Assembly: GCA_017521405.1 (NCBI GenBank)
Contig: JAFXCP010000012.1
Coordinates: forward strand, 1-64,000
Length of the DNA stretch: 64,000 nt
Direction of reading: 5' to 3'
DNA from: Akkermansia sp.
GTDB taxonomy: Bacteria; Verrucomicrobiota; Verrucomicrobiia; Verrucomicrobiales; Akkermansiaceae
Below are positions 7,924 through 17,357 of the stretch, in pieces. Made by a program: the position numbers and the translations under genes. The notes beneath the pieces are model-generated. The model did not search any database. It saw nothing but the letters and a program-made list of their open reading frames with translations, and was not told the DNA's origin. Every line of letters starts with the position of its first letter. The first letter of the stretch is position 1.

Positions 7924-9965
7924 AAGCGTCGGTGTTCCCGTTCTCCTACCCTGATGACGCACACTCCGGGCGGCAGAGACATCCGATTCAGCGGGAGTTC
8001 CGCAGCAGAGGGCAGCAAAATAATCCTCCGAACACCACCCGGGAAGGAAAGTTCCTCGGCATCGAACACAGGCAGTACAGGATTTTTCCCCAGAATAAGC
8101 GTGTGTGCATTCTTGGCCTCCTGCGGCAGCGCAGCGTACGATAGATAGGAAGCATCCCCCACGTACAAAACACGCCTCCCGGCATATTCCCACAGCACAA
8201 TTCCGCAAAGATTAGCAGAATTTCGCGAGGGAATGTCCGCCGGCGCAGGGTAGAAGGTATACATTCCGGCTTGGGTACGGATGCGTACCCCCTCCGCAGG
8301 GAGGCGGGTTCCCCGCAGCACCTCCAGTGCCGGCCAGCGCTGCAGCAAAAGCTCCGCACCACCCGCAGAAGCCACGGTATCCCTTGGGCAAAACAGGACC
8401 GCCGGAGTAAAGCCTCCATGGAAGAGGATGGGCTCCGTGCTAAAACGTGCAGCACTCTCGGAGCCACTGTTTACCAGCACGCCGGGATTGCCCAGCATGG
8501 TGAAACTCTCCCCATAGCCCGTTCCCTGCACCACAAGGCATTCTGCAGCAGCCGGTCTTTCTGCGGGCAGGTAAGCATAAGGCAGATTTCCAAACCATGC
8601 GGCTACGGTCAATAACATCTCGGCCGAACGGCAAGCCACCCATTCCGCCACCGCACCCACCCACGGAATGCCGCTCACCAACAGCAAAATCAAACCACTG
8701 CTCATCACCACCGGCAGAAGGGGAGTAATAGCCAAGTTCGTCAGTATGCTGTTTGTGTTCGCCGTGTGGAAACTGAGCAAGGTGATGGGTACGGTAACCA
8801 GCCAAGCACTCACGGATACCAGAATCACACAGCGCAGGGAATAATCCGCCATGCTGAGACGGCGTTCCCATCGCGTATAGAACGCACGGGGGATATAACT
8901 ATCCGGCCCAAGCCAAGAAGACTCATCCATGCCATACCTCATGGTAAGGCATATCGCAGCATATGCCGAAAACGAAAGTTGAAAACCGGCATTAAACAGC
9001 TGATTCGGTGCCCATAATAGAATAAGCAGAGCCGCAAAGCTAAGCGTATTTACCCACGTAACACGCCGCCGGAAAATAGTACCCAGCATCAGCACTGCCA
9101 AGATGAGGTAAGAGCGGACGGCCGGAACAGAACACCCCGTCATCACCACATAAACACCTATGATAAGCAATACCAGCCAGCGGGAATAAGCGGGATGCAC
9201 ATGCAGCCGGCGAAATAGATACCAGAGCATTCCCCCCACCAAGGCCACATGCATACCGCTTACCGCAAAGGCATGCAGCGTACCACTACGGCGGAATCCC
9301 TCCATTGTGGAATCCTCCGCACTGCTTTTATCCCCCAGAACAAGAGCGCATAAAATCTGGCGAGCAGCATCCGATTCCGTACCCGGAGGCATCAGGCGGC
9401 GGCTCAGCTCAAAACGCATACGGTTTCCCCATTGGCGCAATCCGGCCACACTCCACAAAGGGCGCCCCAACTGCTCTCCGCTGATGTAATAGAGAGCAGC
9501 AACCACGCCAAGGCTCCGCAGCCAGCGCTGTTCATCAAAACAACCGGTGGGAGGGCTTGGCTCCGGCTCCTTCCACTGCGCCACGATGCACACATAATCT
9601 CCCGGGGTGTACAGTATGTTCTTTCCCCGAATCATCACCCGCTCTCGGCACCAGCCCTTATCTAAAATAAAGCCCCGTTCCAAGACCTGAGCCACCATTC
9701 CCTCCATCTGTAAAACATTTTCCTGCTCGGCCTTGCGGCAAAATGCCCGCCCCTGCTCCGCCTGCACATCCAAATAAAGCCACGATACAGCCCCGCATAA
9801 CAAAGCACAAACCAGCGTGCGCCATAAACGGCACACGCCACCCAAAAGAAAGGCACACCCCGCTAACCCATACCCCGCAGGAGCCAAGATGACTCCCACC
9901 ACAACCAACAGGGGAATGAGCAAAGGAGCGCCCTCCAGTCTCCGCTTAAGTCCATGTAAGCACAT
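7920..9965 (-). CDS. comEC: ComEC/Rec2 DNA-uptake channel with degenerate C-terminal MBL domain
   Basis: 681 residues: N-terminal membrane and OB-like region, then the competence domain with GTLHAFAVSGMHVAL and VMTGCSVPAVRSYL, both typical of ComEC, with about ten membrane spans. It would carry single-stranded DNA across the inner membrane. The last ~170 residues align in order with the metallo-beta-lactamase domain, but the metal-binding HxHxDH stretch reads CPRDTVAS and the usual DTG reads NSG; only VGDAS remains. The start ATG at 9965 overlaps the stop of the cysteine desulfurase gene (TAATG), which implies translational coupling. Confidence 0.88.
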   Translation of the reverse strand: MCLHGLKRRLEGAPLLIPLLVVVGVILAPAGYGLAGCAFLLGGVCRLWRTLVCALLCGAVSWLYLDVQAEQGRAFCRKAEQENVLQMEGMVAQVLERGFILDKGWCRERVMIRGKNILYTPGDYVCIVAQWKEPEPSPPTGCFDEQRWLRSLGVVAALYYISGEQLGRPLWSVAGLRQWGNRMRFELSRRLMPPGTESDAARQILCALVLGDKSSAEDSTMEGFRRSGTLHAFAVSGMHVALVGGMLWYLFRRLHVHPAYSRWLVLLIIGVYVVMTGCSVPAVRSYLILAVLMLGTIFRRRVTWVNTLSFAALLILLWAPNQLFNAGFQLSFSAYAAICLTMRYGMDESSWLGPDSYIPRAFYTRWERRLSMADYSLRCVILVSVSAWLVTVPITLLSFHTANTNSILTNLAITPLLPVVMSSGLILLLVSGIPWVGAVAEWVACRSAEMLLTVAAWFGNLPYAYLPAERPAAAECLVVQGTGYGESFTMLGNPGVLVNSGSESAARFSTEPILFHGGFTPAVLFCPRDTVASAGGAELLLQRWPALEVLRGTRLPAEGVRIRTQAGMYTFYPAPADIPSRNSANLCGIVLWEYAGRRVLYVGDASYLSYAALPQEAKNAHTLILGKNPVLPVFDAEELSFPGGVRRIILLPSAAELPLNRMSLPPGVCVIRVGEREHRRF

Positions 9966-11089
9966 TAGCGGTAAACCACCACCGGCCCCGTTATCGAAGA
10001 TTGAACGGAACGCAGTTTCCGAACAGCCTGAATAAATAATTGTGCGGCCTCCTCCACCTCCTGTGCCGTAGTGAGGCGACTTAAAGAAAGCCGCAAGCTC
10101 TCCCGTATATGAACATCCGGCATGCCCATGGCGCGCAAAACATGGCTGGGCTCCGGCTCCGCGCTTGTGCAGGCAGAGCCCGCAGAGCAAATAAGACCGG
10201 CCGGTTCCAACAGCAGGAAAAGTGATTCCGCAGTGCAGCCCGGAATCCGCATATTCAGCACATGCGGAAGCCGAGAAGCAGATGCGGCATTCTCCACCAC
10301 TACAATACCGGCTCCCCGCAGCATTTCTACAAAATTCTGCCGTAGGCTCGCCAGATGTGCATAGAGCTCCTGCGCTTGCAAAGCCAGCGCGGCTGCCTTG
10401 CCAAAGCCCACAATGCCCGCCACATTTTCCGTACCCGCACGCCTATAATCCTCCTGAGAGCCACCCAACATACAGGGGCGAAACTCCGTCCCCGTGCGGA
10501 TGTACAATGCCCCCACCCCTTTGGGACCATGCAGTTTATGGGCGGAAAGAGAGGCAAAAGAAACCGGAACATCCGCCAAACAAAGGGGTATCTTACCCGC
10601 CGCCTGCACCAAGTCTACATGTACCCGGGCTCCTGCCTCCTGTGCAGCCTGCGCCAGAGAACGCCCCGGCTGGAGTACGCCCGTCTCGTGATTAGCCCAA
10701 GCAAAACTGGCACCATCGCAGCCCGGCAAGCATTCCTTCCATTGGGGCAAATCCACCTGACCATTAGCCAGCACGCCGCAGATTAAGCCCTTCTCCCCGG
10801 CCGCACGCAACGTAGCCGGATGCTCCGTGGCAGGGACAAGCACCCGCCGAAATTGAGATAACGCCGTATTAGTGGCCTCCGTTCCACCGGAGGTAAAGAA
10901 AATTTCCCCTGCATGTACACCGATAAGTGCCGCGACTTGTTCCCGCGCCTCATCCAAGGCTCGGCGCACAGCTTTCGCCTGCCGATAAGCGGCAGACGGA
11001 TTGTAAAACTGCTCCCTAAGAAAAGGGAGCATGGCCTCCAGCACCTCCTCTGCCACCGGTGTAGTGGCATTATTATCCCAATATATCAT
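9965..11089 (-). CDS. Cysteine desulfurase (NifS/IscS family)
   Basis: 374 residues of the fold-type I PLP aminotransferase family. The PLP Schiff-base lysine is in SAHKLHGPKG (Lys185), the nucleophilic cysteine is in SAGSACTS (Cys307), and HETG precedes them. It removes sulfur from cysteine to feed Fe-S clusters and thiolated tRNA. No scaffold gene (iscU, sufBCD) is adjacent; instead the gene is 2 nt downstream of coaD and overlaps comEC. NifS and IscS cannot be separated from sequence alone here. Confidence 0.93.
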   Translation of the reverse strand: MIYWDNNATTPVAEEVLEAMLPFLREQFYNPSAAYRQAKAVRRALDEAREQVAALIGVHAGEIFFTSGGTEATNTALSQFRRVLVPATEHPATLRAAGEKGLICGVLANGQVDLPQWKECLPGCDGASFAWANHETGVLQPGRSLAQAAQEAGARVHVDLVQAAGKIPLCLADVPVSFASLSAHKLHGPKGVGALYIRTGTEFRPCMLGGSQEDYRRAGTENVAGIVGFGKAAALALQAQELYAHLASLRQNFVEMLRGAGIVVVENAASASRLPHVLNMRIPGCTAESLFLLLEPAGLICSAGSACTSAEPEPSHVLRAMGMPDVHIRESLRLSLSRLTTAQEVEEAAQLFIQAVRKLRSVQSSITGPVVVYR

Positions 11090-11091
11090 TC

Positions 11092-11598
11092 TTATTTCTC
11101 CTTGTTTGCAAGGGATGATACGGACTCATAAACGCAGGAGGGCACGCAGGCACGCACCCAACGCTCCCACCCGGGCTGCCCTATAAAACCACGCACCAAG
11201 GTGGAGGATACTTCCTCTAATTCTGATGGCGGCACCAAAAACAGAGTCTCTATCTCCGGCTCCATGCGCGCATTCATGCGCGCCATGGTCTTCTCGTACT
11301 CAAAATCGACTGTATTGCGAATCCCCCGCAGCAGGTGCGTGGCACCCACACTACGGGCATAATCCACTAAAAAACCCTGCGGCACCTCTGCCATCCGCAC
11401 GTGCGCCGGCATTTCCCGCAGGAGAGTCTCCATCAGCAAGCGCCGTTGTTCCGGCGGAAGGAAGCCCCGCTTTTCCGGATTCACCGCCAGCACCACCACT
11501 AATTCATCGAAAATAGCGGCCCCGCGGCGTATCATCCACAGGTGCCCATTGGTGGGAGGATCGAAACTTCCTGCATAGATTCCGATGCGCTTCTGCAT
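11092..11598 (-). CDS. coaD: Phosphopantetheine adenylyltransferase
   Basis: 168 residues. The nucleotidyltransferase motif GSFDPPTNGH near residues 9-18 and the LLRGIRNTVDFEYE stretch identify CoaD, the penultimate enzyme of CoA synthesis. The start at 11598 (MQKRIG) is preferred over 11634 because it gives the family length and its promoter -10 box ends 6 nt upstream. It heads the coaD-desulfurase-comEC operon. The next pathway step, CoaE, is fused to Rho 3.7 kb away on the other strand. Confidence 0.95.
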   Translation of the reverse strand: MQKRIGIYAGSFDPPTNGHLWMIRRGAAIFDELVVVLAVNPEKRGFLPPEQRRLLMETLLREMPAHVRMAEVPQGFLVDYARSVGATHLLRGIRNTVDFEYEKTMARMNARMEPEIETLFLVPPSELEEVSSTLVRGFIGQPGWERWVRACVPSCVYESVSSLANKEK

Positions 11599-11604
11599 GC
11601 ACAC

Positions 11605-11634
11605 ATGATACATCCCCGGGAGTCCCCCTGTCAA
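11605..11634 (-). promoter_or_regulatory. Promoter of the coaD operon, leaderless
   Basis: Minus strand TTGACA (11634-11629), 18-bp spacer, TATCAT (11610-11605), 6 nt to the ATG at 11598. Confidence 0.7.
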
Positions 11635-11697
11635 ACAGGAAAAAGCATGGCTCTATGACATAAGGGATATTTTCAAAAAAAGTGACGCATAGTTTGC

Positions 11698-11725
11698 TTG
11701 ACTTGATTTGAACTCAGGGTAAAAT
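11698..11725 (+). promoter_or_regulatory. Promoter of skp-lpxD
   Basis: TTGACT (11698-11703), 16-bp spacer, TAAAAT (11720-11725). The ATG at 11752 leaves a leader of about 20 nt. The sequence following the -35 box (gaactcag) recurs at the promoter at 50866. Confidence 0.75.
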
Positions 11726-11751
11726 GGTGCGGTATCAAACCTCACTTTATT

Positions 11752-12399
11752 ATGAAGTTCCCCATTATTACCACCGCTATCCTGTCTCTTTGCGCCTTTG
11801 CCGCCACTGCTCAAGCTGAAATGAAGGTTGTCTCCGTCAACGTTCAGGAACTCTACACCAAGTTCTACAAACGATTCGATACGGAAACAGCCCTGCAGAA
11901 GCAGCTCGGCACCATTAAGGCCGATGTGAAAGTTCGTGAGGACAAGCTCCGCGCCATTCAGGGGGAACTGGAAAAGATTAAGAACAAGTACGACTCCAGC
12001 CTCTCCGATGCCGCCGTTTCCAAGCTCCGCGAGCAGTACCAGGCCAAGGGCAACGAGCTGAAAGCCGCCGAGCAGGAATTGCGCGATTTCGTACAGCGCC
12101 GCGAAGTGGCCTTCCGCGAGCTTCGCAACCGCGAAATGCGCCTGCTTGTTGAGGATGTACGCAACGCCATCAATACCGTGGCTCAGCAAAGCAATGCAGA
12201 CATCGTGCTGGATGCCGGTGCCCTCTCTCCCCAGCCCCAGATTGGCATTGGCACGCAGGTGTTCCCCTACATCAAAAAGGACTACGACATGACGCCCGAG
12301 GTACTCAAGCAGCTCAATGCCGGCGCCCCCAAGGGCTTCGACCCCGATGCTGAACTTCAGCGCCTGTACGGGCCGAAGAAGGACGATCAGGCCAAGTAA
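11752..12399 (+). CDS. OmpH/Skp-family periplasmic chaperone
   Basis: 215 residues with a signal peptide (likely cut after AQA, residue 22). A long charged coiled coil covers residues ~45-145 (ALQKQLGTIKADVKVRE onward), and a short beta segment with NADIVLDAGA is typical of Skp. Skp trimers hold unfolded outer-membrane proteins in the periplasm. Placement 67 nt upstream of lpxD matches the skp-lpxD order of many Gram-negative bacteria; the bamA that often precedes it is absent here. The C-terminal ~45 residues extend past the usual Skp core. Confidence 0.88.
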   Translation: MKFPIITTAILSLCAFAATAQAEMKVVSVNVQELYTKFYKRFDTETALQKQLGTIKADVKVREDKLRAIQGELEKIKNKYDSSLSDAAVSKLREQYQAKGNELKAAEQELRDFVQRREVAFRELRNREMRLLVEDVRNAINTVAQQSNADIVLDAGALSPQPQIGIGTQVFPYIKKDYDMTPEVLKQLNAGAPKGFDPDAELQRLYGPKKDDQAK

Positions 12400-12466
12400 A
12401 CTTCACCGGGAATCGGGAGTTGCCCCGATTCCCACCCCACCTTTATCCCCCCGATTAGAGCCAGCC

Positions 12467-13540
12467 ATGAATCTTTCTCTCTCAGACATTGCACGGCTCA
12501 CCGGAGGCAAGCTCATCAAAGAGACTCCGGAGATTAGCATCTCCGGAGTCAATACTTTGGCAGATGCCTGCTCCGGTGATGCTTCCTTCCTCGGTAACGA
12601 GAAGTATTTTAATGACTTCCTCGGCACCAAAGCCGGAGTTGTACTAGTACCCCCGGCTCTTCCTGAATACCCGGAAGGAGTGGCCTTTGTGGAGGTGGAG
12701 AATCCCTCTCTGGCCTTCAACGCCTTGGTGGAACACTTCATGAAGGCGGCTACGGATTTCACCCCCGGCATTCACCCCACTGCCGTGGTGGATCCCAGTG
12801 CAAAGCTGAATCCGGATAAAGTTCGCATCGCAGCAGGAGCCGTTATTGAGGCCGATGTGGAAATTGGCGATGGCTCGGACATTGGTCCCGGCTGCGTCAT
12901 CAACAAAGCAGTTACCATCGGCCGCGATTGCAAGTTCTACGCACGTGTTGTCGTACGCGAACGCTGCATCATCGGCAACAATGTTGTTATCCAGCCCGGA
13001 GCCGTTATCGGCGCAGATGGCTTTGGCTTCCTCCTTAACAAGGAAACCGGCCGCTACGATACGGTGGATCAAGTGGGTATCGTTGTCATTGAGGACCATG
13101 TGGACATCGGAGCTAACACCACGATTGACCGCGCCCGCTTTGGCCGTACCATCATCGGAGAAGGCACTAAAATTGACAACCAAATCCAAATCGGCCACAA
13201 CTGCGTAGTGGGCAAACACACAGTAATGTGTGCCCAAAGCGGTGTGGCCGGAAGTACCAAGATTGGTGATTATGTGACGGTGGCCGCACAGGTGGGCATC
13301 ACAGGTCACATCAAGATTGGAGATAAGGCCGTAATGGCAGCCCGTTCGGGTGTGATTGCGGATTTGGAAGGGGGTAAGGTATACTGGGGCGCCCCTGCAG
13401 TACCCTTTGGCGAGGCTCGCAAGCAATTTGCCGCCATCCGCCGCCTGCCGGAAGCCTTTAAAGAGCTTAACGCCCTCAAGAAAAAGGCGGAGGAAATTCA
13501 AGAACTCATCAACCAAGCGCTCAACGAGCAGCAAGGCTGA
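12467..13540 (+). CDS. lpxD: UDP-3-O-acylglucosamine N-acyltransferase
   Basis: 357 residues. The N-terminal domain (residues 1-100) binds the uridine of the substrate. It is followed by a left-handed beta-helix of hexapeptide repeats (IGDGSDIGPGCVI, IGHNCVVGK) and a C-terminal helix. The NQIQIGHN segment holds the catalytic His of the family. The enzyme adds the second acyl chain in lipid A synthesis in the cytoplasm, so this organism makes LPS. The start at 12467 (MNLSLSD) fits the family. Confidence 0.96.
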   Translation: MNLSLSDIARLTGGKLIKETPEISISGVNTLADACSGDASFLGNEKYFNDFLGTKAGVVLVPPALPEYPEGVAFVEVENPSLAFNALVEHFMKAATDFTPGIHPTAVVDPSAKLNPDKVRIAAGAVIEADVEIGDGSDIGPGCVINKAVTIGRDCKFYARVVVRERCIIGNNVVIQPGAVIGADGFGFLLNKETGRYDTVDQVGIVVIEDHVDIGANTTIDRARFGRTIIGEGTKIDNQIQIGHNCVVGKHTVMCAQSGVAGSTKIGDYVTVAAQVGITGHIKIGDKAVMAARSGVIADLEGGKVYWGAPAVPFGEARKQFAAIRRLPEAFKELNALKKKAEEIQELINQALNEQQG

Positions 13541-13565
13541 GTTCCCGCTTATACTCATCATTAAA

Positions 13566-13599
13566 GAAAAGCCCCCGATACCGGGGGCTTTTCTTTTTT
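13566..13599. terminator. Bidirectional intrinsic terminator after lpxD
   Basis: A 12-bp stem (13566-13577 / 13582-13593) with loop atac is followed by a T run. It serves lpxD and, less ideally, the convergent minus-strand genes. Confidence 0.85.
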
Positions 13600-13889
13600 C
13601 AGCAATCTTTTTTCAGTGCCTGCTCCACCAGCGCCTGCAAGGGAGCCAAATCGTAGGCATCGGCCCATTTTTTCAGCTCCTTGCCCGTATAGGAGGAAAG
13701 ACCATCCGCCGTAAGCTGGCGAGCCAGCACACCGGCCGGTATCAGCATGCATAGCGTATCCGCATCCGCCATGTAACCCGGTTTGACCTCTCCGCTGCGA
13801 GTCATCACAATACCATCGCAGGGAGACATTGAATTCTGAGCAATGATGGCCGCACTAAGGGCCTCCTGAGATATCGTCCATTCGTTCAT
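13599..13889 (-). CDS. Small protein overlapping a symporter gene, unknown
   Basis: 96 residues, soluble, no membrane segment, starting MNEWTISQEAL. Its ATG overlaps the stop of the upstream sodium symporter gene by 4 nt (ATGA), so it is probably co-translated with it. The middle (KPGYMADADTLCMLIPAGVLARQL) and the C-terminal helix look like a compact fold. I recognise no family. The context allows a regulator or accessory of the transporter, but this is only inference. Confidence 0.65.
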   Translation of the reverse strand: MNEWTISQEALSAAIIAQNSMSPCDGIVMTRSGEVKPGYMADADTLCMLIPAGVLARQLTADGLSSYTGKELKKWADAYDLAPLQALVEQALKKDC

Positions 13890-15475
13890 GATTGAGAGGA
13901 ATCGGGGGTTCTGAAACAACAGCCTACCACAAAAGTAACTAATGTACCAATCGTGACACGCCAGGGGAAAGCTATGGCCGGAATAATTTCTTGGCGACCG
14001 CAAATCTCCAAAAACGCCACCACGGCAAATCCGGCCAGCATAGCCAGCACATTCCCCCAATCGTTTCCGCGATTACGAGTCAGCATGCCAAGGAGAAATA
14101 CACCCAGCAAAGAGCCATAGGTATAGCCGAAAATTCCCAGCGCAATCGGGAGAATACGTACTGTGGGGTCCATTACGCTGTACCAAGCCGTTATAGCGCC
14201 CACCACAATGAGCAACGCTGCAAAGAGGACAGTTAACCAACGCACGGCACGCAGCATTTGCCGCTCCGTAGCACGGGGATTAAATACATCCCGATACCAA
14301 TCTCGCGTAGCAGTGGTGGCCAGTGCATTCAACGCCGTGGAGAGAGAGCCCATAGCCGTGGCCAACAAGGCTGCCACCAGCAGACCGCGAATGCCCGCAG
14401 GAAGGTAATGGATGATAAAATAGGGGAAAATTTCTATCTGCTTTGCGGGGGGGGTAATCCCATTTACGCTAAAGTAGACAAACAACAGCATGCCACAGGA
14501 AAGGAAAACGAGTACAATGGGTATATCCAACACACCGGAAAGAATTACCGCACGAGTACCGGTTCGGCTGTCCTTGGCCGCCAGCATGCGCTGCACCATA
14601 TCCTGATCCGTGCCATGGGTTGCCATCGTGAGGAAAGTGGCTCCCAAAAAGGCTGTCCACAGGGTATATTCACTTCCCAGGATATTGCGAACATCTTCCA
14701 CAAAACCCTTCCCCGTGAGGCCGAAATCAAACACCTTTCCCGGCTGCAAATTCTTAACTCCGCAGGGGTTATAGGAAGTATCCCCCAGCGTGCGGCAAAT
14801 CGTAGCCCATGCCTCTCCCACGCTGCCATCCCCCTTGATGCTGACGAAGAGCAGCACAAGCGTAGTCACCACCGAAACAGCTAAAATAGAGGCCTGCAAC
14901 ACATCCGTCCACACCACGGCTTTCAAGCCACCCAAGGTGGTGTATATGGCAGTCACAATGGTGATGAAGGTGAGCGCAAGCAGGTAAATTACCACGGTTT
15001 CTGCCGGGGTGGCTACCTCGTTTCCCGTGGCAAACATGTAGGCGATGACCAGCAAAATACCCGCAAAAAAAAGACGGGTTCCGCTGGCTAATACGCGGCT
15101 GATAAGGAAGGTGATGCTTGCCCAGCGGCGCGTTGTAACACCAAAACGTTTCTCCAAATACTCATAGATGGATATAACATTATAATGGTAATACGGCTTA
15201 AGAAATAGACGCCCCACGATGATGCGCCCCAGCAAAGTGCCTATTCCCAACTGAACATAGGTAAAATTGCGCAGAGCAAAGCCCTCCCCCGGAGTCCCGA
15301 GGAAGGTGGCGGCACTAATCTCCGCAGCAATGATGGAGGCTAAAATAGCCCACCAAGGCATGCTGCGATTACCCAAGGCATAGCTCTCCAAGCTGTCCTG
15401 CTTTCGCCCGGCATAAAGTCCGATGGCGAAAATTGCACAAAAATAGGCTATGACAACGAGAAAATCTGCGTACAT
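13886..15475 (-). CDS. Sodium:solute symporter (SSS family)
   Basis: 529 residues with about 13 hydrophobic spans in the LeuT-like SSS order. Typical family segments are SLESYALGNRSMPWW after span 1, EISAATFLGTPGEGF, and TIVTAIYTTLGGLKAVVWTD. The protein imports a small solute with sodium. The overall style is near the SGLT/sialic-acid branch, but the substrate cannot be read from the sequence. It overlaps the small gene at 13599 by 4 nt. Confidence 0.9.
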   Translation of the reverse strand: MYADFLVVIAYFCAIFAIGLYAGRKQDSLESYALGNRSMPWWAILASIIAAEISAATFLGTPGEGFALRNFTYVQLGIGTLLGRIIVGRLFLKPYYHYNVISIYEYLEKRFGVTTRRWASITFLISRVLASGTRLFFAGILLVIAYMFATGNEVATPAETVVIYLLALTFITIVTAIYTTLGGLKAVVWTDVLQASILAVSVVTTLVLLFVSIKGDGSVGEAWATICRTLGDTSYNPCGVKNLQPGKVFDFGLTGKGFVEDVRNILGSEYTLWTAFLGATFLTMATHGTDQDMVQRMLAAKDSRTGTRAVILSGVLDIPIVLVFLSCGMLLFVYFSVNGITPPAKQIEIFPYFIIHYLPAGIRGLLVAALLATAMGSLSTALNALATTATRDWYRDVFNPRATERQMLRAVRWLTVLFAALLIVVGAITAWYSVMDPTVRILPIALGIFGYTYGSLLGVFLLGMLTRNRGNDWGNVLAMLAGFAVVAFLEICGRQEIIPAIAFPWRVTIGTLVTFVVGCCFRTPDSSQS

Positions 15476-15557
15476 GGAAAGGGAAAAATGCCGACGGCAG
15501 ACAATCCGAAAGCCTGCCGCCGGTAGGGAATGGGTGAATGTATCAGAGCCTTATCCT

Positions 15558-17171
15558 TTAGCCCTGCTTTCCTTCCAACGCCGCAGCGACCAGCCCGGAG
15601 AAGAGCGGGTGCGGAGCATTCGGGCGGCTCTGGAATTCGGGGTGGTATTGGCAGGCAATGAAGAAGGGATGTGAGGGAAGTTCCACCACTTCCACCAAAC
15701 CATGCTCATCGTTCACGGCGGAGATTACCAAGCCGGCTTTCTCCACTTCTTCGCGATAAGCGGCGTTAAACTCATAACGGTGGCGGTGGCGTTCGGAGAT
15801 AATCTCCTTGCCCTCGTACAAACGGCTGCAAAGAGTACCCGCGGTCACATGGGCGGGGTAAGCACCCAAGCGCATGGTGGCTCCCATGTTCTCAATGTGC
15901 TTCTGCTCCTCTTGCAGGCAGATGACGGGGGCGCTGCTTTCCTTGTTGAATTCGGAGGAGTTAGCATCCGCATGTCCCAGTACGTTTCGCGCATATTCGA
16001 TAACAGCTACCTGCATGCCAAGGCAAATACCCAAGAAGGGGATATTATTCTCGCGAGCATATTGCACGGCCTTAATCTTGCCTTCCACACCGCGATCGCC
16101 AAAACCACCCGGCACCAAAATGCCGTCTACCTTGCCAATCATCGTAGCACAATCGCCCGCTTCCAGAGCTTCGGCATCCACTCGCACCACTTCCACGCGG
16201 CAATCGTTCGCAGCTCCGGCATGGGTAAAACTCTCGTAAATTGATTTATACGCATCCTGCAAGGATATATATTTGCCCACCACGGCAATGCGTACACTGT
16301 GGGAGGGGTGAATCACTCGCCCCACGAATTTCTGCCAATCATCCATCTTGGGCTTAGGCACGGTAATACCCAGCACCTGAGTCACGATGCGATCCACGCG
16401 GTCGCGCCCCAAATCTATCGGGCATTCGTAAATGGAGTGCTTCACATCGCAGAAGGCCACCACATTGCTGGCGGGAACGTTGCAGAACATTGCAATCTTG
16501 CGTTTCTCATCCTCCGTCAGATTATCCATCTCCGTGCGGCAAACAATCATATCCGGCTGGATACCGATTTCCCGCAATTTAGCCACACTCTGCTGCGTGG
16601 GTTTGGTCTTTGTTTCTCCTGCGGCTTTAATGTAAGGCAAAAGTGTTACATGGATGAAACAGCAGTTATGGCGCCCTACTTCCAGCGCAAACTGGCGCAA
16701 GGCTTCCAAGAAGAGGAAGCCCTCAATATCGCCCACGGTACCACCGATTTCCGTGATGATGACATCGCACTCCTTGTTCTTTTCCGTCAGGTCGTACAAG
16801 CGCTGTTTAATCTCATCCGTCACATGCGGAATATACTGTACCGTCTTGCCGAGGTAATCACCACGGCGCTCCTTTTCCAGCACATGCTCAAACACCTTAC
16901 CACTGGTCAGGTTATTCAGGCGGGACAGTTGGCAGTGAACAAAGCGCTCGTAATGCCCCAAGTCCAAATCCGTTTCCGCACCATCGTTCAGCACATAAAC
17001 CTCACCATGCTGGTAGGGGCTCATGGTACCAGGGTCGATGTTCAAATAGGGGTCAAATTTCTGCATGGTCACTTCCAGACCGCAATGCTCCAGCAGCGTC
17101 CCGATGGATGCTGCTGCAAGCCCCTTACCGAGAGAGGATACAACACCGCCTGTTACAAAGATGTATTTCAT
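15558..17171 (-). CDS. pyrG: CTP synthase
   Basis: 537 residues, the usual length. The N-terminal synthetase domain starts [17 protein letters not shown] and contains [19 protein letters not shown]. The C-terminal glutamine amidotransferase domain has FLGICLGMQ with the catalytic Cys and a late PEFQSRP. It converts UTP to CTP with glutamine and ATP. It is transcribed alone from a promoter at 17198. Confidence 0.98.
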   Translation of the reverse strand: MKYIFVTGGVVSSLGKGLAAASIGTLLEHCGLEVTMQKFDPYLNIDPGTMSPYQHGEVYVLNDGAETDLDLGHYERFVHCQLSRLNNLTSGKVFEHVLEKERRGDYLGKTVQYIPHVTDEIKQRLYDLTEKNKECDVIITEIGGTVGDIEGFLFLEALRQFALEVGRHNCCFIHVTLLPYIKAAGETKTKPTQQSVAKLREIGIQPDMIVCRTEMDNLTEDEKRKIAMFCNVPASNVVAFCDVKHSIYECPIDLGRDRVDRIVTQVLGITVPKPKMDDWQKFVGRVIHPSHSVRIAVVGKYISLQDAYKSIYESFTHAGAANDCRVEVVRVDAEALEAGDCATMIGKVDGILVPGGFGDRGVEGKIKAVQYARENNIPFLGICLGMQVAVIEYARNVLGHADANSSEFNKESSAPVICLQEEQKHIENMGATMRLGAYPAHVTAGTLCSRLYEGKEIISERHRHRYEFNAAYREEVEKAGLVISAVNDEHGLVEVVELPSHPFFIACQYHPEFQSRPNAPHPLFSGLVAAALEGKQG

Positions 17172-17197
17172 GGTTTCTGTTTTGTGTGGTCTGCTTT

Positions 17198-17226
17198 AGA
17201 ATATCAAAATCCAGCGCCTCTGTCGA
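17198..17226 (-). promoter_or_regulatory. Promoter of pyrG
   Basis: Minus strand TCGACA (17226-17221), 17-bp spacer, TATTCT (17203-17198), then 26 nt to the ATG. Confidence 0.6.
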
Positions 17227-17308
17227 GTCTTTGCTGCGGAGTAGCACCTTCCCCCGGCTTTCAACGCACCACATAACCCACTATAAACCATTACTTTATA
17301 TTTTATTC

Positions 17309-17336
17309 TTGCAAACCTTCCCAAAAAAGCTATACT
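17309..17336 (+). promoter_or_regulatory. Probable promoter of the winged-helix gene
   Basis: TTGCAA (17309-17314), 16-bp spacer, TATACT (17331-17336) in an AT-rich stretch 21 nt before the TTG start. Confidence 0.5.
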
Positions 17337-17357
17337 TTATTAACCCTATTTATTAAG

